64,000 nucleotides of DNA, from positions 682,001 to 746,000 of the forward strand of contig NZ_JAELXV010000001.1 of assembly GCF_016427535.1 (NCBI RefSeq), read 5' to 3'. The notes beneath the pieces are model-generated. The model was not told the DNA's origin, did no database searches, and saw only the letters and a program-made list of their open reading frames with translations. This stretch comes from Hymenobacter sp. BT559 (lineage in GTDB: Bacteria > Bacteroidota > Bacteroidia > Cytophagales > Hymenobacteraceae). How positions within the stretch are numbered: position 1 is the stretch's first letter; each line of letters opens with the position of its first letter. Shown here in pieces: positions 1-8,592 of this stretch. Position numbers and translations under genes: made by a program.

Positions 1-648
1 AGAGCCAGAATTGGATTGGCGATTAAGCGGTTGATTCAGTAAGAGGTCATACACAACATCCAGGCGTTGGCCAAAACGGTAGCGGAAGCTAGGCCCGATG
101 AGAACGAATGCTTCGTGATAAGGAAACGTATCATCATGATAATCAAAGGTGCTAGTTCCCTTACTGACATTGGTATACTCCTCGCTACCTACTCCGCGGT
201 AATATTGGTGGTCATAGGCTACTCCCCCTACTGCATCAACTTGGAAGCGATGGTTAGACTTGCGAGTGAGCGTATAGCGTGCTTGCAATGAGGCTGTGTA
301 ATGGCGCAACGTTGACCTGCCGTTGCTAGTAAACAGAATCGTGTTGGAATTGGCATCGGTATACGTATCAGTCGATGCGTAGCTGTTTTTACGACCACTG
401 TAAACCAGCCCAAGCTGCACTGCCAGCCGCGGCCGTACCCAGTAGCCTAAGGTGGCCTGAACGGGTATCTGGTACGTGCTGGTAGAGGATGATAGCGCTT
501 TTGAGCGCCCCAGCGAATGATAAGAGCCGCTGTACAGTGCCAGCCCCCCGTAGAACTTAGGGGCCGCTACGGATGGGTTGTCCTGGGCAAGGCTCATGAG
601 GGGTAGACTTACTAATAAGCCACCTAGTAGCAGGCGAGAAGTAATCAT
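1..648 (-). CDS. Outer-membrane beta-barrel-like protein, 3' end outside the window
   Basis: Reading leftward from the ATG at 646-648 gives 216 codons with no stop, so the C-terminus lies outside the window. The protein starts with a hydrophobic signal peptide (LLLGGLLVSLPLMSLAQ) and continues with alternating polar and hydrophobic strands typical of a small Bacteroidota outer-membrane barrel. It is clearly a paralogue of the next gene (842-1507): both carry a VQATLGYxxRPRLAVQ block, an HRxQxDAVGG block and a late LxGPSxRYR block. The two genes form a tandem pair on the same strand. Specific function is unknown. The paralogy and signal peptide are seen directly; the outer-membrane location is inferred. 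Confidence 0.8.
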   Translation of the reverse strand, partial: MITSRLLLGGLLVSLPLMSLAQDNPSVAAPKFYGGLALYSGSYHSLGRSKALSSSTSTYQIPVQATLGYWVRPRLAVQLGLVYSGRKNSYASTDTYTDANSNTILFTSNGRSTLRHYTASLQARYTLTRKSNHRFQVDAVGGVAYDHQYYRGVGSEEYTNVSKGTSTFDYHDDTFPYHEAFVLIGPSFRYRFGQRLDVVYDLLLNQPLNRQSNSGS

Positions 649-841
649 AATCAAAGGAAAAGGGGAAGTGCTGCAAGTAAGTATCCTTTTGATAATTAAG
701 CGTTGCACTCTTTACTAAATAAAAAATCCCGCCAGGCGCTAGACCAAGCGGGACATCAGCTTGCCAAACGGAAAGCCGATTTTTCAAAAGAGAAACTCGA
801 TGGGATGTAATAGAATGCTTGTTGTCTACTAGCGCTTGTGC

Positions 842-1507
842 CTAGCGCAGCCCGCCGAAGCGGTAGCGCAAGCCCAGGGCAAAGGAAGAGTTAGGATGCT
901 CGGCCGCCCGCGTATCCACGTTCAGCAACCAGTCGCCTACTGCTTCTACCCGCGGCGCCAGGCGATAGCGCACGCTAGGCCCAAGGCTAACTAAGTAGAC
1001 GTTGTTGGATGAGTTCAGGTCGTAAGGGGTAGAGGTGCCAGGGGTAGGGCTACTAAAATTTGGGTTGGTGCCATTGCCGTGGAACGTGTGGCGCTCTATC
1101 GTGGCGCCACCTACGGCGTCTAATTGCAGGCGGTGCGCCGCTTGGCGCAGAAGCGCGTAGCGTCCCTGCACTGCCAGGGTAAAAAACCGATTGCGATAAT
1201 TGCTGGAGTACTCGCCAGTATTGCCGGTAGCATAGTCCGTCATCGTGCCTGCGTTGTGGCCCGAGTTACCACTGTAGGCTAGGCTGGCCTGCACCGCTAG
1301 CCGAGGCCGCAGCTGATACCCTAGTGTGGCTTGCACAGGCACCGCGGTGCCCAGGTTATAAGGGTTGCCCAGTCGGTTGTAATAGCTTCTATAGACTCCT
1401 AAACCCACGTAGAATCGGGGGGCAGGCACTGCTTCGGTGGTTTGGGCTTGGCCGACAATCGGCAGACCCAGCACTAGGCAGCCAACTATAAATGAGGAGT
1501 GTTTCAT
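842..1507 (-). CDS. Outer-membrane beta-barrel-like protein, paralogue of the preceding gene
   Basis: A 221-residue protein starting at the ATG at 1505-1507. An in-frame start 60 bases upstream is possible, but it would put 20 polar residues before the signal peptide (MKHSSFIVGCLVLGLPIVGQAQ). The mature part resembles PorT-like or OmpW-like small barrels, ending in a strand with a C-terminal aromatic pattern (LGLRYRFGG). Aligned with the gene at 1-648 it shares VQATLGY, RPRLAVQ, DAVGG and GPSxRYR blocks. The upstream regions of the two genes also share TTTTATTTA and TGCAACG blocks, so the duplication included the promoter. Role unknown. Confidence 0.78.
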   Translation of the reverse strand: MKHSSFIVGCLVLGLPIVGQAQTTEAVPAPRFYVGLGVYRSYYNRLGNPYNLGTAVPVQATLGYQLRPRLAVQASLAYSGNSGHNAGTMTDYATGNTGEYSSNYRNRFFTLAVQGRYALLRQAAHRLQLDAVGGATIERHTFHGNGTNPNFSSPTPGTSTPYDLNSSNNVYLVSLGPSVRYRLAPRVEAVGDWLLNVDTRAAEHPNSSFALGLRYRFGGLR

Positions 1508-1709
1508 CAAGAAAAAGGAATAAAGGGTAGTGTAAAGAAGTAGCGTTTTGCAGGATAATCGTTGCATTCCACTACTCAGTTAGTTAAATAAAAAGCACAT
1601 TAAAAGAGAGTGTTGAGTGCCCAGTAAAAATCAGTAGGGCGTTAAAGCGCGTTGGCTGGGGCCGCAAACAAGTTGCTTTCGTAAGGGTTAGGTCAATTCA
1701 CGCTCGCTT

Positions 1710-2579
1710 ATGGCCGCTTCTCTCACGCACCCCAACACCGCCGCGCTCTACGGCCGCCCAGCTGTGGAAGCCAACCCGCCGCAGCCTGAATTGCGGGTAG
1801 AGCGCTATCAGCTCGACGCGCTGGAGGTGCCCGCCCACGCGCACGCCGAGCACCTGCTACTGCTGCATCAAGGGCAGCAGCCGGTGGTTTCGCGCCGCCG
1901 TAGTGGGAGCAGGGTAGAGGAAGACCTTTTTCAGTTTGGTGATGCCGGCCTGTACCCCGCCGGCGAATACGGCCCCCTGGCTTGGGACGGCCCCGCCGAT
2001 GTAGTGCACCTGCACCTGAACCCGCAGCTGCTGGAAGACCGCGCCCGCCAGGGCCTCGACCTCACGCACTTTGCCCTGCGCGACCAGTTTCGGCTCGAAG
2101 ATGGCCTGCTGACCCACCTAGGGCGGCAGCTACTGACTACCACCGGGGCCGAGCACGCCCTAGGACAGCTCTACGCCGAGTCGCTGACCACGGCCCTGAG
2201 TTTGCACCTCATCACGCACTACGCCACCTTCGAGCGGCGCATTGCCAATGACAGCGCCCGGCTGCCGGGCGCGGTGCTGGCGCGCATCGAGGCCTATATA
2301 GAAGCCTCAGCCGAGCAGCCCATCACGCTGGCGGCGCTGGCCGAACTGGCCAATCTGAGCGTGTTTCACTTTGCCCGTCGCTTCAAGCTGACTACCGGCC
2401 GCTCGCCCTATCAATACGTGCTCGACTGGAAAATAACGCGGGCCCGCCAGCTGCTGCAAGCTGGCGAGCAGCCCGTGGCGGCCATCAGCGATGCCCTAGG
2501 CTTTGCCTCGCCGGCGCACTTTGCAGCGGCTTTCAAGCGGGCGGTGGGCCAGAGTCCGCGCACCTTTCAGCGTGGGTAG
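1710..2579 (+). CDS. AraC-family transcriptional regulator
   Basis: A 289-residue protein with a variable N-terminal sensing half (about 1-185, rich in His and Glu) and a C-terminal AraC/XylS DNA-binding domain (about 190-289). The C-terminal half holds two helix-turn-helix units: the first around LAALAELANLSVFHFARRF, the second around AAISDALGFASPAHFAAAFK, followed by the usual GxSPRxFQ ending. It lies 135 bases upstream of the fusion gene at 2715 on the same strand, and so may control it. The family is certain; the ligand and target are not visible. Confidence 0.92.
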   Translation: MAASLTHPNTAALYGRPAVEANPPQPELRVERYQLDALEVPAHAHAEHLLLLHQGQQPVVSRRRSGSRVEEDLFQFGDAGLYPAGEYGPLAWDGPADVVHLHLNPQLLEDRARQGLDLTHFALRDQFRLEDGLLTHLGRQLLTTTGAEHALGQLYAESLTTALSLHLITHYATFERRIANDSARLPGAVLARIEAYIEASAEQPITLAALAELANLSVFHFARRFKLTTGRSPYQYVLDWKITRARQLLQAGEQPVAAISDALGFASPAHFAAAFKRAVGQSPRTFQRG

Positions 2580-2714
2580 TGGGCTAGGCAGAAGAGCAAG
2601 TATTCGTAAGAAACGAGCAAGAATTGGGCAGACCTAGGGGTGAGTCGGGGAGGAATTTTGCAGCACGCAAACCGGCAGCAGGAAGCTGCTGCATCCTCCT
2701 TAAATCACCTTCTT

Positions 2715-4523
2715 ATGAACCTTCCTATCGTAGTGGCAGGCGGCACCGGCAACCTAGGCCGCCGCATTATCGAAGCCCTGCTCCAGCGCGGGGCTACCGT
2801 GCGCGCCCTAGTACGGCCCGAGACCGACCCCGCCAAAATAGCCGCCTTAACCCAGCTTGGGGTAGACGTCCGGCCTGTAGACCTGGCCGATGTGGCGGCC
2901 CTCACCCAAGCCTGTGCCGGGGCCGGGTGCGTGGTGTCGGCCCTGGCCGGCCTGCGCGAAGTCATCGTAGATACCCAAGCGGTGCTGCTCGCGGCGGCCG
3001 TGGCGGCCGGTGTACCCCGCTTCATTCCCTCCGATTTTTGCAGCGACTACACCCAGCAGCCCGCCGGCCTGAACCGCAATTTTGACTTGCGGCGCGAGTT
3101 TCAGGCGCACCTCGACCAGGCGCCCATCGCGGCCACGTCCATCCTCAACGGGGCGTTTGCCGAGGTGTTGGCTTATAATATTCCGCTGCTCGACTTCAAG
3201 CAGCACCAAGTAGGCTACTGGGAAGATGCTGACTGGAAAATCGACTTCACGACCATCGACGATACGGCCGCCTTTACGGCTGCCGCGGCCCTGGATGCAG
3301 ATTCGCCTAGGTGGCTGCGCATCGCCAGCTTCCAGCTGAGCCCCCGCGAGCTGGCCACCGCGGCCGAAGAGGCCGGCCGCGGGCACTTCGAGGTAGTGCG
3401 CCTAGGCGCACGGGCCGACTTTGCGGCTCACATCCAGCAGGCCCGCGCTGCCAACCCAGCTGGCGAGCACGAGCTCTACGCCAACTGGCAGCAGATGCAG
3501 TACTTGCTCAGCATGTTTAGCGTGCAAAACAACCCGCTAGACAACAGCCGCTACCCTGGCCTAACGTGGACCAGCCCCCAAGCAGTACTAGCCACGCCCG
3601 GCGACGCCCCCGCCGACCCCGAGGCGGCGTACACCGATGCCGAGCTCATCAAAAAGCTGCCCGGCTTCAGCAACCACTACGTCACCGTGAATGGCGTGCG
3701 CCTGCACTACGTGGAGGGCGGCAGCGGCCAGCCGCTAGTTTGCCTGCCCGGCTGGCCCCAGACGTGGTATTCCTTTCACCCAATCGCCCCGACGCTGGCC
3801 CAGCACTACCGCGTTATCATCGTCGATATCCGGGGCATGGGCAGCTCTGACAAGCCCGCTGCGGGCTACGACAAGAAGACGATGGCTCAGGATATCTACG
3901 CGCTGGTGCAGCACCTAGGGCTGGATAAAGTGTCCTTGCTGGGGCACGATATCGGCGGGATGGTGGCGGCTAGTTTTGCCTTCAACTACCCCGAAGCGAC
4001 CGAAAAGCTCATCCTGGCCGATGGTGCGCACCCCAGCGATGGCATGCGCTACATGTCGCTGCTGCCCGCCCCCGGCGCCTTCGAGGCCAAGATGGATGGC
4101 CACCAGCCCTACGTCTGGTGGATGGCTTTCAACCAAGTAAAAGGCTTGCCCGAAAAGCTGCTGGCCGGCCGCTTCCAGCACTTGCTCGACTACCTCTTCG
4201 CCTACGTGATGTTTGACGAGAGCCGGATGTCGGCCTTCGACCGGGCCGTGTATGCCGCCGCGTATAATGAGCCCGAGAGCATCCGGGCCGCCAATGGCTG
4301 GTACCAGGCCCTAGGTCAGGATATGGCCGATGCCAACACCTATGCCCCGCTCACCATGCCCGTGCTGGGTATCGGCAGCTACGTGTCCTACGAGCACATG
4401 CGCCAAGGCCTGCCCAGCATGGCGCCCGGCGCGCAGGTAATCGGCCTGCTCGACAGCGGCCACTATATGTTTGAAGAAAAGCCCGAGTTAGTGTTGGCCG
4501 CTGTGCTCGACTTTTTGAAGTAG
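2715..4523 (+). CDS. Fusion of NmrA-like NAD(P)-binding reductase and epoxide-hydrolase-type alpha/beta hydrolase
   Basis: A 602-residue two-domain protein. Residues 1 to about 290 are an NmrA/isoflavone-reductase-like Rossmann domain with the glycine motif VVAGGTGNLGRR at the N-terminus. Residues about 305-602 are a complete alpha/beta hydrolase with an LPGWPQTW oxyanion-hole segment. Its nucleophile lies in GHDIGGM, where Asp412 rather than Ser identifies the epoxide hydrolase/haloalkane dehalogenase branch. The probable catalytic His is H583 in SGHYMFEE. The ATG at 2715 places the Rossmann strand directly at the start; a GTG 75 bases upstream would add a low-complexity tail. The two halves are usually separate proteins, so a coupled reduction/hydrolysis of one substrate is possible, but the substrate is unknown. 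Confidence 0.88.
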   Translation: MNLPIVVAGGTGNLGRRIIEALLQRGATVRALVRPETDPAKIAALTQLGVDVRPVDLADVAALTQACAGAGCVVSALAGLREVIVDTQAVLLAAAVAAGVPRFIPSDFCSDYTQQPAGLNRNFDLRREFQAHLDQAPIAATSILNGAFAEVLAYNIPLLDFKQHQVGYWEDADWKIDFTTIDDTAAFTAAAALDADSPRWLRIASFQLSPRELATAAEEAGRGHFEVVRLGARADFAAHIQQARAANPAGEHELYANWQQMQYLLSMFSVQNNPLDNSRYPGLTWTSPQAVLATPGDAPADPEAAYTDAELIKKLPGFSNHYVTVNGVRLHYVEGGSGQPLVCLPGWPQTWYSFHPIAPTLAQHYRVIIVDIRGMGSSDKPAAGYDKKTMAQDIYALVQHLGLDKVSLLGHDIGGMVAASFAFNYPEATEKLILADGAHPSDGMRYMSLLPAPGAFEAKMDGHQPYVWWMAFNQVKGLPEKLLAGRFQHLLDYLFAYVMFDESRMSAFDRAVYAAAYNEPESIRAANGWYQALGQDMADANTYAPLTMPVLGIGSYVSYEHMRQGLPSMAPGAQVIGLLDSGHYMFEEKPELVLAAVLDFLK

Positions 4524-4551
4524 TCTGGCGCTCACCCAATTTTTTAGTATG

Positions 4552-4601
4552 GCACGGGTTGTCCAGCTTCGCTAAACCTAGCGGAGCTGGACAACCCGTG
4601 C
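4552..4601. repeat. Long hairpin downstream of the fusion gene
   Basis: Arms of 23 bases (GCACGGGTTGTCCAGCTTCG and on) with one mismatch and a four-base loop. It begins 28 bases after the stop codon at 4523. No T-run follows. Probably a 3' processing, stabilising or termination structure. Confidence 0.75.
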
Positions 4602-4713
4602 TAGCATGCTATGCGAGCTTGTGCCAAACCTTACGCTCTTCTGTGCCTACTTCATGGCTCGTACCTATCTGAAAAAGTCTCGCGTTAAGCCAACGCCTGG
4701 TACTACCTGCGGC

Positions 4714-5196
4714 TTAGTGCCACACGCCCAGCAGCCGGCGAAGCAGGATGATTTCGCCCGTATGGTAAGCGGCGTGGTCGCCGATAAGCAGCGCCTCGCG
4801 GAAGAGATTCTGCCCGTTGCCGTGGGGGAGGGGCGTGAACAGGTCGGTGGCCGGGTTTTCGAGCAGGTCGATAAACTGCTGCTGGTCTTGCCGAATCGCC
4901 GTTAGGGCAGCTTGCCAGCCGGCTTCGTCTACGGGCACGGTTTTGTCGGGCCAGTAGGCGGCGGGCCACTCGGGGGCTACGTAGTCAGGGTTCACGCAAA
5001 ATTCCAGAATATCAGCTTGCGCAATGCGCATGTGCTCGACCAAGTGCCAGATGGTGTAGGGCACTTCGGGCACGGTTTGGTTTCGCACCGATGGTGGCAG
5101 CTCGGCAATGGCCTGCTCAAAGGTGGCGTGGGCATTGCCGGCGGTAAGCAGCTGGGTAAGCTCGGTGACGAGCGCGGCGCGGGTAGGCTGGTCCAT
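4714..5196 (-). CDS. DinB-like metal-binding protein
   Basis: A 160-residue all-helical protein of the DinB/YfiT-like superfamily (DinB_2 type). The expected histidines for a divalent metal are visible: H51 in TIWHLVEHM, and H141 and H145 in GDHAAYHTGE. Members are putative metal-dependent transferases or hydrolases acting with small thiols, but most have no proven substrate. It is followed on the same strand by the truncated-haemoglobin gene region in reverse order (5320-5688 lies upstream), with an inverted repeat between them. Family sure; activity not. Confidence 0.85.
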   Translation of the reverse strand: MDQPTRAALVTELTQLLTAGNAHATFEQAIAELPPSVRNQTVPEVPYTIWHLVEHMRIAQADILEFCVNPDYVAPEWPAAYWPDKTVPVDEAGWQAALTAIRQDQQQFIDLLENPATDLFTPLPHGNGQNLFREALLIGDHAAYHTGEIILLRRLLGVWH

Positions 5197-5223
5197 AGGA
5201 AGAGAAGAGTAAATTGGTGAACA

Positions 5224-5305
5224 GTACCGTGGACCCTGTGGGTCCGCAAGTGAAGGGTAAGTATATGCAGTTTACGCACGCGCGGACCCACAGGGTCCAC
5301 GATAC
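5224..5305. repeat. Inverted-repeat element, GGACC/GGTCC family
   Basis: Two 24-base arms (5224-5247 and 5282-5305) built on GTGGACCCTGTGGGTCCGC and its complement, differing at one position. Each arm is itself partly palindromic. It lies 14 bases beyond the stop of the haemoglobin gene and just upstream of the DinB-like gene. Related elements are at 11776-11840, 27621-27686 and 41782-41846. Confidence 0.85.
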
Positions 5306-5319
5306 ATACCTAGGTCCAG

Positions 5320-5688
5320 CTACAAATCCTCTAACAGCCCTAGGCGGCCGGCAAACACCCGGCCTACTTGCAGCGAGTGACGTTTAGCCGTTTCGGCTAC
5401 GGGCCCTTCGAAGTGAGCGTCTACGGCTTCGTGAAACAGCTCGAGCCAGCGCTCAAAATGCTCTAGGCCCAGCGGTAAAGGAAAGTGCTTGCGCATGGGA
5501 AAGCCCCGGTAGCGGCTGCTGCCTAGCAAGATGCCGCTCCAAAAGTCGTAGAGCTGCGGCAGGTGGTGGCTGAGGTCGATGTGGGCAAAATCAACAAAAA
5601 CGGGCTTCAGCAGCGGGTCGGCCAGGGCGCTAGCGTAGAAGCTATCAACCAGGGTCTTAATGTCGGCTTCGGTGGTGATATCAGTCAT
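5320..5688 (-). CDS. Group III truncated haemoglobin
   Basis: A 122-residue globin. The pattern LPQLYDFWSGILLG, then YRGFPMRKHFPLPL, then HFERWLELF matches group III truncated haemoglobins, including the histidine after the FPMRK segment and the Trp of the G helix. Group III members bind haem and are linked to handling of O2, NO or peroxide; the exact role here is not shown. Length is normal for the family. It fits a genome that also carries a full haem-uptake locus (25.4-32.9 kb), but the two are not physically linked. Confidence 0.9.
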   Translation of the reverse strand: MTDITTEADIKTLVDSFYASALADPLLKPVFVDFAHIDLSHHLPQLYDFWSGILLGSSRYRGFPMRKHFPLPLGLEHFERWLELFHEAVDAHFEGPVAETAKRHSLQVGRVFAGRLGLLEDL

Positions 5689-5798
5689 GGCAAGTACAAC
5701 GGAGTGGGGCTCCGTTTGGCGTAAGAGAGCAGTCGGGGTAGAAACGAAGTGCCACGCCGCTGCACTTCTACAAGCGATAAAGTAGCTTTGAAGTTGCG

Positions 5799-6422
5799 AT
5801 GAACGACCCCGAAATCCGCGCCCGACTTTACCCGCTGCTCCTCGGCGGCGTGGTTATCGACGAGCTGCCCACCGGCACCACCCGCGCCGACGTGGTGCAT
5901 ATCACCGACACCTTCATGCACGGCTACGAGGTGAAGGGCGACGGCGACACCTTGCAGCGCGTCGAAAACCAGCTGCGCTGCTACGCCGAGGTCTACGATT
6001 TCGTCACCTTCATCGTCACCGAAAAGCACCTGCCCAAGCTGCTGCCGCGCTTGCCCGAGTGGGTGGGCGTGCTGGTGGCCCCCGCCGACGACCTAGGGTT
6101 GCGCGAGCACCGCCCGGCCGGCTACAATGCCACCGTGCAGCGCGCCCCGCTAGCGGCGCTGCTGTGGGTCGAGGAAATAAAGCAATTTTTATTGGCGCGG
6201 GGCCTGGCAGGCGCCAGCACGTTGCGTCAGCGTGAAGTGGCTAATTTTCTGCGTACTACGCAAACTGTTCCGCTCTCCAGCCTGGCGCAGTACGTGCGCG
6301 AGCGCCTCATGGCCCGGCTGCCCGAGCGGCTACTGCTGCGCGAAGAGCGTAAGGCCGAGCGCGAGCGCTTGGCGGGCCTGCGGCAGCGGCGGGCGGCGCG
6401 GGCTAAGGCCAAGCGGCGATAA
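5799..6422 (+). CDS. sce7726-family protein
   Basis: A 207-residue protein with the core of the sce7726 family: a TRADVVHI strand, the GYEVKGDGDTLQRVENQL block and a YDFVTFIVTEKHLPKLL block. This resembles a PD-(D/E)xK nuclease-type fold, with Asp in RADVV and the Glu/Lys pair of YEVK as the likely metal site. The C-terminal 40 residues are a very basic Arg/Lys/Ala tail (AERERLAGLRQRRAARAKAK), suggesting nucleic-acid contact. Function of the family is unproven. It sits 68 bases upstream of kaiC on the same strand, but nothing links it to the Kai operon. Confidence 0.75.
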   Translation: MNDPEIRARLYPLLLGGVVIDELPTGTTRADVVHITDTFMHGYEVKGDGDTLQRVENQLRCYAEVYDFVTFIVTEKHLPKLLPRLPEWVGVLVAPADDLGLREHRPAGYNATVQRAPLAALLWVEEIKQFLLARGLAGASTLRQREVANFLRTTQTVPLSSLAQYVRERLMARLPERLLLREERKAERERLAGLRQRRAARAKAKRR

Positions 6423-6490
6423 GCTGGGCCGCACCTAAGCGCGCCCCCTGGCTTAACTTTCGAAAAAACTAGCTATCCTTACTTTATAGT

Positions 6491-8230
6491 ATGCCCGAGT
6501 ATAAGTTGGCGCCAACTGCGCTGCCCCAGCTACCTAAGGCCCTCACCGGCATAGATGGGCTAGATGAAATAACGGAAGGCGGCCTGCCCCTAGGTCGCCC
6601 CACGCTGGTCTGCGGCAGTGCCGGCTGCGGCAAAACTCTGCTAGGTATTGAGTTTCTGGTGCGCGGCATCATCGATTACAACGAGCCGGGCGTGCTCATG
6701 ACCTTCGAGGAAACCGCCGACGAACTGGCGGCCAACGTGACCTCGCTGGGCTTCGATCTCAAGGCCATGCAAGCCGATAAAAAGCTGCGCGTCGACCACG
6801 TGCACATCGACCGCTCCGAGATTGAAGAAACCGGCGAGTACGACCTAGAAGGTCTGTTTATTCGCCTAGGGTACGCCATCGACAGCATCGGGGCCAAGCG
6901 CGTGATGCTCGATACCATTGAGGCCCTGTTTTCGGGCTTCCCCAACGAGGCCGTGCTGCGCTCCGAAATTCGCCGCCTGTTTCGCTGGCTCAAGGACAAG
7001 GGCGTGACCACCATTATCACGGCCGAGCGCGGCGAGGGCACCCTCACGCGCCAGGGCCTGGAAGAGTACGTGTCGGACTGCGTAATCTTGCTCGACAACC
7101 GCGTAATCGACCAGATTACCACCCGCCGGCTGCGCATTGTAAAGTACCGCGGCACCACCCACGGCACCAACGAATACCCCTACCTCATCACCGAAGAAGG
7201 CTTTTCGGTGTTGCCTATCACCTCGCTCAAGCTTGAGCACACCGTGTCGAACGAAATTATTTCGTCGGGTGTGCCGGGCCTCGATGAGATGTTCACGCGT
7301 CGGGGCTGGTACAAGGGCAGCAGCATCCTCATCACGGGCACGGCGGGCACGGCCAAAACCACGCTGGCCGCCTCCTTTGCTCTCGAAGCTTGCCGCCGCG
7401 GCGAGCGCTGCCTGTACTTCGCCTTTGAGGAATCGCCGGCTCAGCTCATCCGCAACATGCGGACGGTAGGCCTCGACTTGCAGCCCTTCGTAGACCAGGG
7501 GGCGCTGATCATCGAAGCCTCGCGGCCCACGCTCAATGGCTTAGAGCGCCACCTCGTCACGGTGCACAAGCTGATTAAGGAGCACGAGCCGCAGACCGTC
7601 GTCATCGACCCTATTAGCAACCTAGTGTCGGTGGGTAGCCTCAGCGAGGTGCGGAGTATGCTCACGCGGTTAATTGATTTCCTGAAGGTTAGCAATATCA
7701 CGGCTTTGTTTACGGCGCTCGTTAGCGCCCGCGACGGGCGCATGGAAATGACCGAAGAAGGGGTGTCGTCCTTGGTCGATACCTGGATTTCAGTGCGCGA
7801 CCTCGAAGGCATTGGTGAGCGCAACCGGGGCCTGAGCATCCTTAAAGCTCGGGGCATGGCACACTCCAACCAAGTGCGCGAGTTTTTGGTGACCGACAAC
7901 GGCATTCAGCTGCTCGATGTGGTGATTGGGCCAATGGGCATCATTACGGGGGCTAGCCGCCTCACCCAGCGCATGCAGGAGCAGGCGCAGCTAGTGGCCC
8001 AGCAGCACGAGCTGTCGCGGCGCGACCGCGAGCTCGAGCGCAAGCGCCGGGTGCTCGAAGCCACCATCGAGAATCTGCGTACCGAGTTTGAATCGGTGGA
8101 AGAAGAGCTGCGCCAAGTCAACAACGAAGAGCACGCGCGCCACGAAGCCCTTTCCAGCAAGCGCCATACCATGGGCCATAGCCTGACTACGAACACCCCT
8201 GCTACGCCTGACCCACAACACTCGGCCTAG
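6491..8230 (+). CDS. kaiC: KaiC-like RecA-type ATPase/autokinase
   Basis: A 579-residue protein with the tandem RecA/KaiC domains of circadian clock KaiC. The CI Walker A is GSAGCGKT (K48) and the CII Walker A is GTAGTAKT (K289). The paired catalytic glutamates are E73-E74 (TFEET) and E313-E314 (FEESP). The segment that carries the phosphorylated S431/T432 pair in Synechococcus reads GVSSLVDTW here, giving S426-S427. After the CII domain (about residue 495 on) there is a charged coiled coil not found in the cyanobacterial protein. It leads an operon with two kaiB genes and a histidine kinase; no kaiA is present. Role: ATP-driven signalling or timing core, inferred from the family. Confidence 0.95.
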   Translation: MPEYKLAPTALPQLPKALTGIDGLDEITEGGLPLGRPTLVCGSAGCGKTLLGIEFLVRGIIDYNEPGVLMTFEETADELAANVTSLGFDLKAMQADKKLRVDHVHIDRSEIEETGEYDLEGLFIRLGYAIDSIGAKRVMLDTIEALFSGFPNEAVLRSEIRRLFRWLKDKGVTTIITAERGEGTLTRQGLEEYVSDCVILLDNRVIDQITTRRLRIVKYRGTTHGTNEYPYLITEEGFSVLPITSLKLEHTVSNEIISSGVPGLDEMFTRRGWYKGSSILITGTAGTAKTTLAASFALEACRRGERCLYFAFEESPAQLIRNMRTVGLDLQPFVDQGALIIEASRPTLNGLERHLVTVHKLIKEHEPQTVVIDPISNLVSVGSLSEVRSMLTRLIDFLKVSNITALFTALVSARDGRMEMTEEGVSSLVDTWISVRDLEGIGERNRGLSILKARGMAHSNQVREFLVTDNGIQLLDVVIGPMGIITGASRLTQRMQEQAQLVAQQHELSRRDRELERKRRVLEATIENLRTEFESVEEELRQVNNEEHARHEALSSKRHTMGHSLTTNTPATPDPQHSA

Positions 8231-8248
8231 CCGCCCGTACAACAACGA

Positions 8249-8581
8249 ATGATGGATATGAGGGAAGCACCGACCGATGCGGCCACGCCGCCCGACGGCG
8301 ATACCTGGGAGCTGCGCCTATACGTGGCGGGCCACACCACCAAGTCGGTAACTGCGCTGGCTAATTTGAAACGCTACTGCGAGCAGTACCTAGCAGGGCG
8401 CTACACGCTGGACGTAATTGACCTGCTACAACATCCGCAGCTAGCCGAAGGCGACCAGATTCTGGCCATTCCGACGCTGGTGCGCAAAGTGCCCGAGCCT
8501 ATTCGTAAAATTATCGGCGACCTGTCAAACGAAGAGAAGGTATTAGTAGGGCTGGACATCCGCACGCGCGGCGACCACTAA
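8249..8581 (+). CDS. kaiB: KaiB-like protein (first copy)
   Basis: A 110-residue KaiB. After a polar leader of about 20 residues comes the thioredoxin-like KaiB core: [12 protein letters not shown], a [12 protein letters not shown] strand, the [20 protein letters not shown] segment and an [11 protein letters not shown] ending. This is close to the canonical cyanobacterial C-terminal half, the region that refolds when KaiB binds KaiC. It starts 18 bases after kaiC and is followed after 11 bases by a second kaiB, so all are probably translated from one mRNA. An inner ATG (codon 2 or 4) could also be the start. Confidence 0.93.
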   Translation: MMDMREAPTDAATPPDGDTWELRLYVAGHTTKSVTALANLKRYCEQYLAGRYTLDVIDLLQHPQLAEGDQILAIPTLVRKVPEPIRKIIGDLSNEEKVLVGLDIRTRGDH

Positions 8582-8592
8582 GCCGCCCGCGA

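Noticed and set aside
2640..2714. GTG start for the NmrA/hydrolase fusion
   Set aside because: It would add 25 residues without family similarity before the Rossmann strand; the ATG at 2715 fits better.
4606..4905. Open frame of 99 codons running into the DinB-like gene
   Set aside because: Its second half is the complement of DinB coding sequence and its first half has no family sequence.
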